A stretch of DNA of 64,000 nt, taken from Psychrobacter sp. JCM 18902. Lineage in GTDB: Bacteria > Pseudomonadota > Gammaproteobacteria > Pseudomonadales > Moraxellaceae. A model generated the notes under the pieces. That model was not told the DNA's origin and made no database searches. It was given only the letters and a program-made list of their open reading frames with translations. Shown one piece after another: positions 34,943-45,129 of this stretch. The translations under genes and the position numbers were made by a program. How positions within the stretch are numbered: the first letter of the stretch is position 1; each line of letters opens with the position of its first letter. The stretch covers positions 3,038,001-3,102,000 of the forward strand of contig NZ_CAJHBK010000001.1 of the NCBI RefSeq assembly GCF_904846615.1. Reading direction: 5' to 3'.

Positions 34943-36212
34943 CTATGCTGTCAAATCTGTAGACATCGCTGTCAAATCTGTAGACATCGACTTGGGAGAT
35001 TTTATTTACGCAGCCTGACGATAAAAGTCAAACCACATCTGTATTGGCGTTTTATAGCCCAAACCCTTTTGAATTCTAGTCTGATTGTAATCTAGTTAGA
35101 TATATTTAGTGATATCACTGATGGCTTCGAATCTTGTTTTATAGTCTTCGTGATACACCAACTCATTCTTTAATATGCTCCAGAAGCTTTCTATGGGCGC
35201 ATTGTCAAAGCAATTGCCACGCCTAGACATTGAGCCTTTCAACTTATGCTGCTTGATGATCTTGTGGTATGCGTGGCTACAGTACTGACTGCCTCTATCA
35301 GAATGCACAATCAGCTGTCGGTTGGGTCGTTTATTCTTGATTGCCATATTGAGTGCACGGCATACTAAATCAGCGGCCATGCGCTTGTTGATGGTATAGC
35401 CGACTAGCTCTTTAGTGTATAAGTCTTTAACTTCTGCTAAGTATAGCGAGCCTTCATTTGTCCAAATATAAGTGATGTCACTGACCCAAAATTTATTGGG
35501 ACACTTAGCATCAAACTTCTGATCTAGCACTTTTGGATAAACCAGCTTATTATGTTTGCAGTTGGTGGTAATTTTAAAGCGCTCGTGCCGACGGTATTTG
35601 ATGCCATGTTCTTCTTTAATGTTTCTAGTTATTATTAGCTGATATAATGCCCTCGTTCACTTAGATGTGATTGCAGACGACCTACGCCATAGCGCTCAAG
35701 AGTTTCAGTGTGAGGCGCTTTGACAAGTAGCTCATAGTGGTTACGATGTATTTTCCGATTCATCCAGTCGTAGTAGCTGGATGGTTTAGCAGCTAATACA
35801 CGGCAGATGCTTATTACGATAAAGATGTACCGATTCGTTTTTATAAAAGCGCACCTTGCTAGCTGTGCTTTGCAAAGTACGCCGCGGCCTTTTTTAATAC
35901 CTCTCGTTCCTCTTCAGCTACTTTAAGCTGCCGCTTGAGCTGCTTTATTTCCTGAAGAGCTGCTATAAGTTCAGGATCATATTATTCTGTGCCGACAAGC
36001 TTGCCTTAATTGGCTTTATTATTCCAGCTGGATAACGTTTGCATAGCGATGCCAAGTTACTTTGCAGTAGCCAAAATATTACCATTATTATGCGATATAT
36101 TCTCGACGGCTTCGGCTTTAAATTCGTCACTGTAGGTTCTTATTTTCTTGATCATGGTAAACTCCTCATCGAGTCGTTAGTTTACTAAGTTTACTTCTAC
36201 GGTTTCTTCAGC
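34943..36212 (-). mobile_element. IS3-family element, decayed (copy B)
   Basis: An almost full-length IS3-type element in reverse orientation. Left end near 34960 (CTGTAGACATCGACTTGG) and right end near 36200 (reverse complement CCGTAGAAGTAAACTTAG) are degenerate inverted repeats. A 21-base end sequence is duplicated in tandem at 34948-34989. The transposase frames are broken (separate entry). Confidence 0.75.
35096..36155 (-). pseudogene. IS3-family transposase OrfA/OrfB remnants
   Basis: OrfA starts at 36155 (MIKKIRTYSDEFKAEAVENISHNNGN). Its frame has at least three stop codons that look like CAA-to-TAA type changes (at AK*LG, KAN*GK, TE*YD). A coiled-coil stretch ALQEIKQLKRQLKVAEEEREVLKKAAAYF follows. 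OrfB survives as a 144-residue open frame (35096-35530) with the DDE core: WVSDITYI, HSDRGSQYCS and NAPIESFWSILKNE. A frameshift lies near 35640. It cannot be active. Confidence 0.82.
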
Positions 36213-36348
36213 ATAGCTCAAAACTTACCTTATCTAAAAAGTCAGGTGCTAAGCCTTGATTATCTTACTAATGATAAGTGGCAATGTCATGCGAGCACAG
36301 AGATCAAAAATAATTATTTACCGCAAGCATGTCGGTAAAGCTTTTAGA

Positions 36349-36376
36349 AAAAAACCACCTATGAGGTGGTTTTTCT
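36349..36376. terminator. bidirectional terminator between third pilin and fdxA
   Basis: AAAACCACCT-ATG-AGGTGGTTTT with A-rich and T-rich flanks. It serves fdxA on the minus strand and fits as the old terminator of the third pilin. Confidence 0.82.
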
Positions 36377-36423
36377 TTTAGTAAGTGTGAGTCGCAGTCT
36401 ACGATTTAAACGTTAGTGTTGAG

Positions 36424-36747
36424 CTATCTTTCTAAATACTGAATCTTACCTTCTACGCCATCCCATTTCTCAGCTTCTGGCAATTGTCCCTTCATCTCAG
36501 TGATGTTTGGCCACTTTTGCGCCAGCTCTTCGTTTAGCTGGGTGAACATCTCTTGCCCTTTTGGTACTTCATCTTCTGAGAAGATCGCATTGGCAGGGCA
36601 TTCAGGCTCACATAGTGCGCAGTCGATGCACTCGTCAGGATCGATGACGAGGAAGTTTGGGCCTTCATAAAAGCAGTCTACAGGACAGACTTCCACACAG
36701 TCGGTGTATTTGCAAAGAATGCAGTTATCTGTAACGACAAAGGTCAT
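36424..36747 (-). CDS. fdxA: 7Fe-type ferredoxin FdxA
   Basis: Small cytoplasmic electron carrier with one 3Fe-4S and one 4Fe-4S cluster. The N-terminal motif is [17 protein letters not shown] and the second is [12 protein letters not shown], followed by the long C-terminal tail ([25 protein letters not shown]) of the Azotobacter-type FdI family. 107 residues is the usual length. Its upstream region, which must hold the promoter, is occupied by a 107-base repeat element at 36779-36885. Confidence 0.95.
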   Translation of the reverse strand: MTFVVTDNCILCKYTDCVEVCPVDCFYEGPNFLVIDPDECIDCALCEPECPANAIFSEDEVPKGQEMFTQLNEELAQKWPNITEMKGQLPEAEKWDGVEGKIQYLER

Positions 36748-36778
36748 AGTGAGGTCTACCTGTTATTGGATTGGCTGA

Positions 36779-36885
36779 TATAGTTCATCCCTTTTAGAAG
36801 AGTTACTGTGCTCACCGTGCTTGAAGTATTATTGATACATCTGCACTTGGTTGCCATAATTTTCTTTTAAAGTGAATCAACGATA
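36779..36885. repeat. 107-bp MITE-like repeat, copy 1
   Basis: It aligns end to end, at the same length, with 61815-61921. Shared blocks are TATAGT at the start, AAGAGT, GCTTGAAGTATT, TGGTT, TTCTTTTAAA and GAATC-AC-ATA at the end. The ends (TATAGT… and …GATA/ACTATA) resemble IS630 ends. It lies between fdxA and mutS. Confidence 0.72.
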
Positions 36886-36953
36886 AGGGCTACATAGAAT
36901 AGTTGGAAAATAAGGCACATTTTAACGCCTTTACGGCTAATTGACAATTCCCT

Positions 36954-39900
36954 TTAATGACTAATGATTTTCTTCAAATGATAGAGTAAATCATGAGCTT
37001 GCTTTGGCGTTAAGGTATCAGGATCAATCGAAATTAGCTCATTCTGTAAGCTAAACAGCTGATTTTGTTGTGGAATATCAGCCATTATTTGAGATTGATT
37101 GGTGGTTTTTATATCCGCTTTCTCTATTTCATGACCATTCATATGATCGCATTTATCATTTACTGACTTAGCTAATTCATTTTTGTCATCAACGGTTCTC
37201 ACGTTTTCTACCCTGCTAGGGTCTAATTTTAAGTTATTTGCTAAGTAGCGCTTGGCATCATCCAGTACTTGGGTAGGAATCCCTGCCATTTTTGCCACAT
37301 GCAGACCAAAACTAGAGCTTGCTGCACCATCTTTGATTTGATGCAGTAGTAATAGTTGACCGTCGATTTCACTGGCAGCGACATGGACGTTGCGGATAAG
37401 TTTGTCATTGCTTCCACTGCTTTCTTTATAGTTTTCCGCCAATTTTGTCAGCTCAAAATAGTGAGTGGCAAATAATGTCAGGCAGCCAATCTCTAGCAAT
37501 CGATTGACGCAAGCATGAGCAATGGCCAAACCGTCAGTGGTCGCTGTGCCGCGTCCGACTTCATCCATCAGCACCAACGATTTATTGGTTGCTTGATTGA
37601 GAATATTAGCCGTTTCAATCATCTCAACCATAAAGGTGGATTTACCGCCCGCCAAATCATCGGCTGAGCCAATACGGGTAAAGATACGGTCGATATCACC
37701 AATATGTGCACGCGCTGCTGGCACAAAGCTGCCGCAATGAGCGAGCAGGACAATCAATGCCGTTTGGCGCATATAGGTTGATTTACCACCCATATTAGGA
37801 CCAGTAATCATCAACAGTCTTTCAGGGTTTTCATCACTGCCTAATGCACAATCATTAGCGACAAAATGGCTGCTATGCTTGGCAGGAGTATTGTTGTGGT
37901 TACGAACAGGATTTAGCGCGGCTTCGACAACGACATGACGACCTGCTTTAATATCGATACTGGTTTGACTGCCAGTATTGGAGCTATCTGTATTCTCTGA
38001 ATTATTATTCATGACTGGGCGCTGCCAGTTATAAATAGTTGCAAGCTGTGCCCAATTACTGAGCACATCTATTTGGGCGATAGCAGCGCTTAGTTGTTGC
38101 AGTTCGGCTAAATGGTTGCTGAGTTCAGTTAAGAGTTCGTGATACAGCTGCTTTTCACGGGTTAATGCTAATGACTGGGCGCTTAGATATTCTGTCTCGA
38201 CTGTTTTTAGCTCATCAGTGATAAAGCGCTCGCTGCTCTTCAGCGTTTGCCGCCGGATAAAATGCGCTGGTGCATTCTTTGCCTGCATTTTAGGCAGTTC
38301 AAAATAAAAACCACTGACCTTATTAAAACCCACTTTTAGACTGGGTAATTGGCTCTCTTGACGTGCGCGCTCGACCATTTCATCCAAAGTCACTTGAATA
38401 TTGTCATGTAAATGAGTCAGGCGATCAAACTCAGCATCAAAACCTGCGGCGAGCATGCCACCATCACGGATATGCGCAGGCGGTTCTGCGATAATGGCTC
38501 GCTCAATCAGCTCAGCGACGGACTGTATGGCAGGTAACTGCGCAGGCAATTGCTGCATTAGCATCGGCAACAGTCCTGCTTGCTCATGGCAAATACCTAA
38601 ATTTGTCAGTAGCGTCGTAAGCTGGGCGCTACTAGCAATACCCTCAGCAAGTTTACGCAGGTCACGCGGCTTAGCACTCATTAGCCCAATACGGCTACTA
38701 ATACGTTCCATATCACCGATAGCGTTTAAGGTTTCGCGCAATCTGGTAACTAATGAGATATTTCCCGAGCTTTGCTCAGACTGTTTATCAGTATTTAACA
38801 AACTGGTTATCGCATCTAAGCGCAAATTGATACGCGCATGCTGACGCAGTGGGCGTTTCATTTGCTGCACGAGTAAGCGTCGACCCATCGGTGTTTGACA
38901 ATGATTGAGTACAGATATTAATGAAGTTCCATTGCTGCTAACGGGTGTAAATAGCTCAAGATTTTGCTGACTATTGGCATCGATAATTAAATAGTCGTCA
39001 CTGTACTCAACGATCAGCTGATTGAGCTGTGGCACATGACGCTGCTGAGTTTGCCGCGCATAATGTATGAGCGCTGCACAGCTAGATTGGGCAAGAAGTG
39101 TGTCATTGATTCCTAGTCCGTCGAGGCGTTGCACGTCAAACTGCTGGCAAAGGGTTGCGCTGGCATGAACACGGTGGAAGTCATTGGCCGCCACTTCGAT
39201 AATCGGACAGTCGAGATTTTGACGTAGCCACAGCATCCAATCTTCGTGAAGACTTTCACTAAGTGCTTCGCTAACGATACATTCACTGGGCGCAAAGCGT
39301 GCCAGCACCGTCAGCATTTGCGTTTGTAGTTCTTCAATATCGTCATGGCTGTTACTAGAGCTGGCGCTAAGCGTTTGCGTGGTTAGTGTTCCAGCAGCTA
39401 AATCCATTTGGCTAATGGCAGCGTGCACAGGTTGTTTGCTGTTCGATTTGGGTATTTCGATATCAATGGCGACCACAGTTGGCGTATGATTGGGCGCAAT
39501 TAAAGCATCATCAGTAATCGTCCCTGCGGTCAGCGTTTTAACTACTTCACGGCGCATAATACTGCCGGCAGCAGATTTGCTTTTATCTTTTTTCTGCTTA
39601 TCGCCCATCGTCGGAGCATTGGACGGGTTATTTGCATTGTCAGTGCCAGTGGCTGATTCGTCAATTTGCTCACACACAACGACGGTTTGCCCAGCAGCTA
39701 TCAACCTTGCCATGTAGCTATCGGCCGCATGAAAAGGCACACCTGCCATGGCAATGGTATTGCCTGCTTTATCCGTGCCACGGCGAGTCAAGGTGATGTC
39801 TAATATTTGTGCCGCGCGCTTAGCATCATCAAAAAATAACTCATAAAAATCACCCATGCGGTACAGCAGTAACGCTTGTGGATAGTTGGCTTTCATGGTT

Positions 39901-40067
39901 AGATATTGCACCATCATCGGCGTATGATCTGCCAAGTGATAAACGGCATCTCCTACCATCAACTGATCAGAGGTCAAAGGTGTCGCAGTCTGTTGTTTTG
40001 ATATTGCGTACTTTGACGGAGTAGGTTTGGCGGCGTTAAGGTTTTGAGCGGATGGCTTAGCGGTCAT
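36954..40067 (-). CDS. mutS: DNA mismatch repair protein MutS
   Basis: Mismatch-recognition ATPase. The mismatch-binding motif is GDFYELF (near residue 75), the Walker A is [14 protein letters not shown] (about 752-765), the Walker B is [17 protein letters not shown], and the C-terminus ends with [15 protein letters not shown]. At 1037 residues it is longer than typical MutS (about 850-880). The excess is an N-terminal extension of about 50 residues, insertions in the connector regions (Asn/Ser-rich, for example residues 145-175 and 690-715) and a polar insert before the C-terminal helix pair. It is transcribed divergently from secA. Confidence 0.95.
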   Translation of the reverse strand: MTAKPSAQNLNAAKPTPSKYAISKQQTATPLTSDQLMVGDAVYHLADHTPMMVQYLTMKANYPQALLLYRMGDFYELFFDDAKRAAQILDITLTRRGTDKAGNTIAMAGVPFHAADSYMARLIAAGQTVVVCEQIDESATGTDNANNPSNAPTMGDKQKKDKSKSAAGSIMRREVVKTLTAGTITDDALIAPNHTPTVVAIDIEIPKSNSKQPVHAAISQMDLAAGTLTTQTLSASSSNSHDDIEELQTQMLTVLARFAPSECIVSEALSESLHEDWMLWLRQNLDCPIIEVAANDFHRVHASATLCQQFDVQRLDGLGINDTLLAQSSCAALIHYARQTQQRHVPQLNQLIVEYSDDYLIIDANSQQNLELFTPVSSNGTSLISVLNHCQTPMGRRLLVQQMKRPLRQHARINLRLDAITSLLNTDKQSEQSSGNISLVTRLRETLNAIGDMERISSRIGLMSAKPRDLRKLAEGIASSAQLTTLLTNLGICHEQAGLLPMLMQQLPAQLPAIQSVAELIERAIIAEPPAHIRDGGMLAAGFDAEFDRLTHLHDNIQVTLDEMVERARQESQLPSLKVGFNKVSGFYFELPKMQAKNAPAHFIRRQTLKSSERFITDELKTVETEYLSAQSLALTREKQLYHELLTELSNHLAELQQLSAAIAQIDVLSNWAQLATIYNWQRPVMNNNSENTDSSNTGSQTSIDIKAGRHVVVEAALNPVRNHNNTPAKHSSHFVANDCALGSDENPERLLMITGPNMGGKSTYMRQTALIVLLAHCGSFVPAARAHIGDIDRIFTRIGSADDLAGGKSTFMVEMIETANILNQATNKSLVLMDEVGRGTATTDGLAIAHACVNRLLEIGCLTLFATHYFELTKLAENYKESSGSNDKLIRNVHVAASEIDGQLLLLHQIKDGAASSSFGLHVAKMAGIPTQVLDDAKRYLANNLKLDPSRVENVRTVDDKNELAKSVNDKCDHMNGHEIEKADIKTTNQSQIMADIPQQNQLFSLQNELISIDPDTLTPKQAHDLLYHLKKIISH

Positions 40068-40572
40068 GCAGAGTCTCTTATAATGCTTAAATGGGTTTAT
40101 AGTCAGCTGGCGTTAAATATACGACGATATATACAGATCAGTGTAAAAAATAGATGAGAAAAACACTCGCTTATGAGTGGTTGATTTGTAGAATTCTAGT
40201 TGATTTTTACCAAAATAGCTTTATTAAAGGGTCATCATAGCGCGCAAATTTAGCAGTCGAAAAACTAAGAAGTGTGAAAGTGTAATTACTATTTTAGCAC
40301 GTCCTGCCGCGCTTTTACGTCGGCAAATATCTACTCGCTGCCCTTGTATCCATCGGCGTCATAACCATATATAATGACGTCACACTTAATTGGGCGATAC
40401 TTCATTAGGCGACACTTCATTGGGCAGTACCTTATTAATCAGTGCTTTGTTAAGAGGTGCTTTGTTAACAAAAGGTACTTAGTCAGGTGATGACTGTAAT
40501 GACAAGGCGGCAGCGGGCGAAGCTTTGGCTAATGCGCACTAATTATCGAATATTTCCATAGGTCAAAAAATT
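40068..40572. other. mutS-secA divergent intergenic region
   Basis: About 505 bases with promoters for both genes expected. It contains a 15-base tandem repeat region and a small open frame upstream of secA (separate entry), and nothing else I can identify. Confidence 0.6.
40374..40490 (+). repeat. 15-bp tandem repeats forming a small open frame upstream of secA
   Basis: Five imperfect 15-base units from 40389 to 40463, followed by a degenerate sixth. Read from ATG 40374 they encode a 38-residue frame with a five-residue period (LIGRY-FIRRH-FIGQY-LINQC-FVKRC-FVNKR). The stop lies 82 bases before secA. No ribosome binding site is evident, and a TATAAT word at 40370-40375 overlaps the ATG, so translation is doubtful. 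Confidence 0.5.
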
Positions 40573-43350
40573 ATGTTATCAAAGATTATAGGCAGTGTGG
40601 TTGGCACTAAAAATGACCGCGAATTAAAGCGCATGCGCAAAGTGGTCAGCAAAATCAACGCACAAGAGGCTGCGGTACAAGCCCTGTCTGATGAGCAATT
40701 ACAACAAAAAACTGAAGAGTTTAAAGCACGACACCAACAAGGTGAAAGCTTAGATGCACTACTACCAGAAGCGTTTGCCGTCTGCCGTGAAGCGTCATTA
40801 CGCGTCAATGGTATGCGTCATTATGATGTGCAGCTGATCGGTGGTATCACCTTGCACGAAGGCAAAATCGCTGAGATGAAAACGGGCGAAGGTAAAACCC
40901 TAATGGGTACTTTGGCGATGTACCTCAATGCTATCAGTGGTAAAGGTGTCCATCTGGTTACGGTCAACGATTATTTAGCGGCACGTGATGCTGAATTGAA
41001 CCGTCCATTATTTGGCTTTTTGGGCATGACCGTCGGTGTCATTTATTCGCAGCAGCCGCCGCAAGAAAAAATCGACGCTTATCAAGCGGATATTACTTAC
41101 GGTACCAATAACGAATACGGCTTTGATTATCTGCGCGATAATATGGTCTTTAGTTTAAAAGAGAAAAAGCAGCGTCCATTAAACTTCTGTATTATCGATG
41201 AAATTGACTCTATTTTAATCGATGAGGCTCGTACGCCGCTGATTATCTCAGGTCAAGCCGAAGATTCTTCACGTATGTACGCGCTGATTAATACCATTAT
41301 CCCTGTGCTGATTCGCTCAAAAGATGAAGAAGCCAATAAGAATAATGAAGAAGAAGATTTTTGGATTGATGAAAAAAATCGTCAAATCGAAATCAGTGAA
41401 AAAGGCTATGAAAAAATTGAGCGCTTCTTAATCGAAGTCGGTGAGTTGGGTGAAAATGAAAGTTTATACAGCCCAAGCCGTTTGCCATTATTGGCTCACG
41501 TACAAGCTGCCATTCGCGCCCATCATGTATTTGTTAAAAACGTCCACTATATCGTCGATGATGGTGAAGTGGTTATCGTTGATGAAAACACGGGTCGTAC
41601 CATGCCAGGTCGCCGTTGGTCAGAAGGTCTGCATCAAGCGGTAGAAGCCAAAGAAAACGTCGAAATTCAAGCAGAAAACCAAACGCTTGCGACCACGACG
41701 TTCCAGAACTACTTCCGTTTGTATGAAAAATTATCAGGCATGACGGGTACCGCTGATACCGAGGCAGCAGAATTTAAATCAACTTATGACTTAGATGTCA
41801 TCGTGATTCCAACGCACGAGCCGATTGCTCGTATCGATATGGATGACCAGATTTTCTTAACCAAATTAGGAAAATACAAAGGTATCATTCGCGAAATCAA
41901 AGAGATTCAAGCCAAAGGTGCCCCAGTTTTGGTTGGTACGGCGACGATTGAAGCCAGTGAAGAGTTGTCTTACTTGCTCGATCAAGAAGGCGTCAAGCAT
42001 AATGTCCTAAACGCCAAACAACACGAACGTGAAGCCGAAATCATCGCGCAGGCAGGTAGTCCAAAGGCTGTGACGATCGCGACCAACATGGCTGGTCGTG
42101 GTACCGATATTATCCTTGGTGGTAACTGGCAATCGTTTATTGAAGATATCGATTCGGTCAGCCCTGAAGAAATGGCGCGCCTAAAAGCAGAATGGCAAGT
42201 TAAGCATGACCAAGTGGTTGCGGCTGGCGGTTTGCATATCATTGGTTCTGAGCGCCATGAATCACGTCGTATCGATAACCAGTTACGTGGTCGCGCCGGT
42301 CGTCAGGGCGATCCTGGGATGTCGCGTTTCTTTTTATCGCTCGAAGATGACTTGATGCGTATCTTTGCTGGTGACCGCGTCGTAAATATGATGCGTGCCA
42401 TGGGTCTTAAAGAAGATGAAGCCATTGAGCATAAGATGGTCTCAAAATCGATTGAAAATGCCCAAGGTAAAGTAGAAAGCCGCGATTTTGATGCGCGTAA
42501 AAATCTGTTGAAATATGATGACGTCGCCAATGAGCAGCGTAAAGTGATCTATGGTCAGCGTGATGACTTGCTAGCAGAGATGGACTTGCTTGAAGCCATC
42601 GAGATTATGCACGAAGAAGTCTATAACGCCATGATTAACCAGTTTATTCCACCAGGTTCTATCGATGACCAATGGAATATTGATGGCTTAGAAGACGAGC
42701 TTGAAAATGAATTTAAGATTGCGATGCCGATCAATGATTGGCTCGATGAAGATCGCCGCTTAGATGAAGAAGGGTTGCGTGCCAAAATCATCCAAACGGC
42801 TATCGATCGCTATCATAGCCGCCGTGAGCAGATGGGCGAAAAAGATGCTGCTCAGCTTGAGCGTCACTTTATGCTACAGAGCTTAGACAAGCATTGGAAA
42901 GAACATTTGACCCAAATGGATCAGCTGCGTAAAGGCATTCATCTGCGTGGTTATGCACAGAAAAACCCTGAGCAAGAATATAAGCGTGAATCATTTGAGC
43001 TGTTCCAAATGATGCTTGGCGCAATTAAATCTGAGACCGTTCAAGATTTATCACGTGTCCATATTCCGACTAAAGAAGAGCTAGAAGCGCTGGAAATACA
43101 GCAGCGTGAGAATGCTGCTCATATGCAAATGCAGTTCGAGCATAGTGATATTGATAATATGGATAGCGGAGCTGAAAAAGCCGCCGCGCAAAATCGTAAT
43201 CTTGCTGGTAGTGCGGTCGCAGGTGCTATTGTGGGTAGTGGTAATAATGCCAATGAGGCAGACCCATACGCTGGTATGAATATCAGTCGTAACGCCCCAT
43301 GCCCTTGTGGTTCAGGTCTTAAGTACAAGCAATGTCATGGTAAAATATAG
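40573..43350 (+). CDS. secA: preprotein translocase ATPase SecA
   Basis: Motor of the Sec pathway that pushes unfolded preproteins through SecYEG. Walker A MKTGEGKT (about residue 103), [19 protein letters not shown], the preprotein cross-linking region, [16 protein letters not shown], and [17 protein letters not shown] are all present. The C-terminus has the zinc-binding SEC-C motif [16 protein letters not shown], used for SecB and phospholipid binding. 925 residues is a normal length. The start at ATG 40573 is supported by homology. Confidence 0.97.
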   Translation: MLSKIIGSVVGTKNDRELKRMRKVVSKINAQEAAVQALSDEQLQQKTEEFKARHQQGESLDALLPEAFAVCREASLRVNGMRHYDVQLIGGITLHEGKIAEMKTGEGKTLMGTLAMYLNAISGKGVHLVTVNDYLAARDAELNRPLFGFLGMTVGVIYSQQPPQEKIDAYQADITYGTNNEYGFDYLRDNMVFSLKEKKQRPLNFCIIDEIDSILIDEARTPLIISGQAEDSSRMYALINTIIPVLIRSKDEEANKNNEEEDFWIDEKNRQIEISEKGYEKIERFLIEVGELGENESLYSPSRLPLLAHVQAAIRAHHVFVKNVHYIVDDGEVVIVDENTGRTMPGRRWSEGLHQAVEAKENVEIQAENQTLATTTFQNYFRLYEKLSGMTGTADTEAAEFKSTYDLDVIVIPTHEPIARIDMDDQIFLTKLGKYKGIIREIKEIQAKGAPVLVGTATIEASEELSYLLDQEGVKHNVLNAKQHEREAEIIAQAGSPKAVTIATNMAGRGTDIILGGNWQSFIEDIDSVSPEEMARLKAEWQVKHDQVVAAGGLHIIGSERHESRRIDNQLRGRAGRQGDPGMSRFFLSLEDDLMRIFAGDRVVNMMRAMGLKEDEAIEHKMVSKSIENAQGKVESRDFDARKNLLKYDDVANEQRKVIYGQRDDLLAEMDLLEAIEIMHEEVYNAMINQFIPPGSIDDQWNIDGLEDELENEFKIAMPINDWLDEDRRLDEEGLRAKIIQTAIDRYHSRREQMGEKDAAQLERHFMLQSLDKHWKEHLTQMDQLRKGIHLRGYAQKNPEQEYKRESFELFQMMLGAIKSETVQDLSRVHIPTKEELEALEIQQRENAAHMQMQFEHSDIDNMDSGAEKAAAQNRNLAGSAVAGAIVGSGNNANEADPYAGMNISRNAPCPCGSGLKYKQCHGKI

Positions 43351-43422
43351 CATTCATAAACGAATATTGATAATAAAAAGCTAAGCATTGCTGCTTATAT
43401 ATCTTTAATATTCGTTAGTCTC

Positions 43423-43455
43423 AAAAGCCCTTATCTACTTTAGATAAGGGCTTTT
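43423..43455 (+). terminator. secA terminator
   Basis: AAAAGCCCTTATCTA-CTT-TAGATAAGGGCTTTT, perfect stem. Confidence 0.87.
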
Positions 43456-43637
43456 CTGTATTTGCTCATATTCTTTGTCTCTAAATCATCTTGAATCGAC
43501 TATATTATTTGTAGATAGTAAAGTTGACTCTTCACAAACGTGTTGGCTATATTTCGTATTGATTACTTACAAATTCAACATAGGCGTGAATTTATGGACA
43601 CGTTATAGTGTTTAACATATTCATTGGGGAAAGTGTT

Positions 43638-44171
43638 ATGACTATAGAATTATTAAAAAAATTGCGTACTTCTGTGGCGCTGACTGGCTTACTTGCTGGC
43701 GTTCTGACGCTTAGTGCTTGTCAACAACAGTCAGAGACAGAAGCGGGTATAGATGATGGTGCTCATAGCGAAGAAACGGTACCGATGTCCGCTGAACCTG
43801 CTGAGCCTAATGAGGTGGTTGTCGATACAGCGGATGCATCGCTTAGTGAAGTACAGGATGATACCGTAGTTTCCGTCAATAGTGGCGTCAGTCAAATAGC
43901 CTATCTGTGCTCACCTGAGCTAAAAGTTAATGCAACTTATAAAGACGATGCCAAACAAGTAGTCATCGCGACTGATACGGGTACGGTGACATTAAATAAA
44001 ACCAATGATGCCAGTAATCCAGAAGTGTTTGAAGTAGCAACCGCTATTGATGGCAGTCAGGGCTTTACCCAGTGGCGTGTAGCACATGAAGCGCGTGAGA
44101 CGGGTGTGATGCGTACAGCAGGTACAGATGCGGCGAATGTCAGCACTTATGAATGTAAAAAAACCTCATAA
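43638..44171 (+). CDS. lipoprotein, possibly MliC-like
   Basis: 177 residues. The signal peptide ends in the lipobox LSAC (Cys at about 28), so the protein should be lipid-anchored. An acidic, Glu/Asp-rich linker follows (about 30-75). The last 90 residues have two cysteines (AYLCSPE and YECKKTS) framing a beta-rich segment, similar in layout to the lysozyme-inhibitor MliC fold, but I cannot confirm the family from sequence alone. I chose ATG 43638 with GGGGAAAG upstream. It is closed by a terminator and stands alone. Confidence 0.68.
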   Translation: MTIELLKKLRTSVALTGLLAGVLTLSACQQQSETEAGIDDGAHSEETVPMSAEPAEPNEVVVDTADASLSEVQDDTVVSVNSGVSQIAYLCSPELKVNATYKDDAKQVVIATDTGTVTLNKTNDASNPEVFEVATAIDGSQGFTQWRVAHEARETGVMRTAGTDAANVSTYECKKTS

Positions 44172-44186
44172 TAAGTAAGCAATCAA

Positions 44187-44217
44187 GAAAAAAGCAACGA
44201 TAACGTTGCTTTTTTTA
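44187..44217. terminator. terminator of the lipoprotein gene
   Basis: AAAAAAGCAACG-ATAA-CGTTGCTTTTTT. Symmetrical, so it may serve both strands. Confidence 0.85.
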
Positions 44218-44243
44218 TATCTGGTTTTAATGAGTCAGCAAAA

Positions 44244-44888
44244 TTATTTATGAGGATTGGTGCTAGACTCATGTGCCAAAAATCCTTCTTCCTTCACATC
44301 TAATTCTTCATGCTTAAGCACTACTTGGATACTATCTGTATGGGTATGAGTGGTTTTATTGATATCGATTTCTTGGATAGCATAAGTGTCTTTAGTAACG
44401 GTAGCCACTTGACGTGATAGGACAATTTCAATCGGCTCATCACCAATTTCAATCTGTTTGCCATTCACGGTAACGACCGCCTTTCTATCTAACGATGGCT
44501 CGACATGGCGCAATATATCCTTTTCATCATAATTGCCTGACAATAAGTCCTGACTTTTCGCATCGTGGTATTCAGTGCGAATAGTAATATATTCTTCTAC
44601 CAACTCAATAGGCACGTCAATGGTCTTAGTACGAGCGTGCTTGGTCACCGTTACTTTACCAACATCTAAACGCTCTTTGTTGATGACAGGACGCTCTTCT
44701 AATAGCTCCAAGTGTCCAACATTATGATTGCTCTTATCTATGTTGTTACTGCTTATGCCATTAGCTACTGTGCCATTATGAGTATCAATTGGGGCAGTTA
44801 TAGCGTTTGGTATCACTTGCTTGTTATGTAAACCCTCTTGTAGAAAGCTATCGTTTTGGATGCTGTCGTCGTGATTGGTAGTCATCAT
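44244..44888 (-). CDS. DUF2382 (YsnF/AvaK-type) stress protein
   Basis: 214 residues. The core from about residue 57 contains DUF2382-like repeats: LELLEERPVINKERLDVGKVTVTKHARTKTIDVPIELVEEYITIRTEYHDA and, later, VLSRQVATVTKDTYAIQEIDINKTTHTHTDSIQVVLKHEELDV. It has the same repeats as the next gene upstream but no PRC barrel. The function is unknown. Family members are often induced by stress. An ATG three bases downstream (44885) has better spacing from AAGGAC. Confidence 0.78.
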   Translation of the reverse strand: MMTTNHDDSIQNDSFLQEGLHNKQVIPNAITAPIDTHNGTVANGISSNNIDKSNHNVGHLELLEERPVINKERLDVGKVTVTKHARTKTIDVPIELVEEYITIRTEYHDAKSQDLLSGNYDEKDILRHVEPSLDRKAVVTVNGKQIEIGDEPIEIVLSRQVATVTKDTYAIQEIDINKTTHTHTDSIQVVLKHEELDVKEEGFLAHESSTNPHK

Positions 44889-44998
44889 AATGTCCTTATC
44901 TTTAAGAAATAATCGTTATACAATATTTAAAAGTCGTTTTTGCAGATTTTGCAAGGTTAGCATTATCAGATGTCATTAAGAATTTTTGAGTATAATAA

Positions 44999-45030
44999 GC
45001 AAAAAAAGACCAGAGGCATGCTCTGGTCTT
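44999..45030 (-). terminator. terminator of the PRC/DUF2382 gene
   Basis: On the minus strand AAGACCAGAG-CATGC-CTCTGGTCTT followed by a T7 run. Confidence 0.85.
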
Positions 45031-45129
45031 AATTCACTAAGTAAAAATACTTAGCTGCTTATTACGGTCATATATTGCTCGGCGATCTTATTTTTTAATG
45101 ACAGCCAAACAGTATGACGGTTTAGCGTA

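Larger units (their letters stand above)
34378..36338 (+). pseudogene. third type IV pilin gene, split by IS elements
   Basis: The 5' part (about 34446-34578) reads AGFTLIEVMIVVAIIGISSAIATVSYQ, with a damaged leader (in-frame TAG at 34443). An ATG at 34378 followed by TCTTAAAAATTGAC resembles the second pilin's leader. The 3' part (36216-36338) reads in one open frame …LDYLTNDKWQCHASTEIKNNYLPQACR-stop, a classic pilin end with the disulphide-loop cysteines (WQC…ACR). About 1.64 kb of IS3 and IS630 fragments separate them. The terminator at 36349 follows at the expected distance. It has its own sigma-54 promoter, so it was once an independently expressed pilin. Confidence 0.8.
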
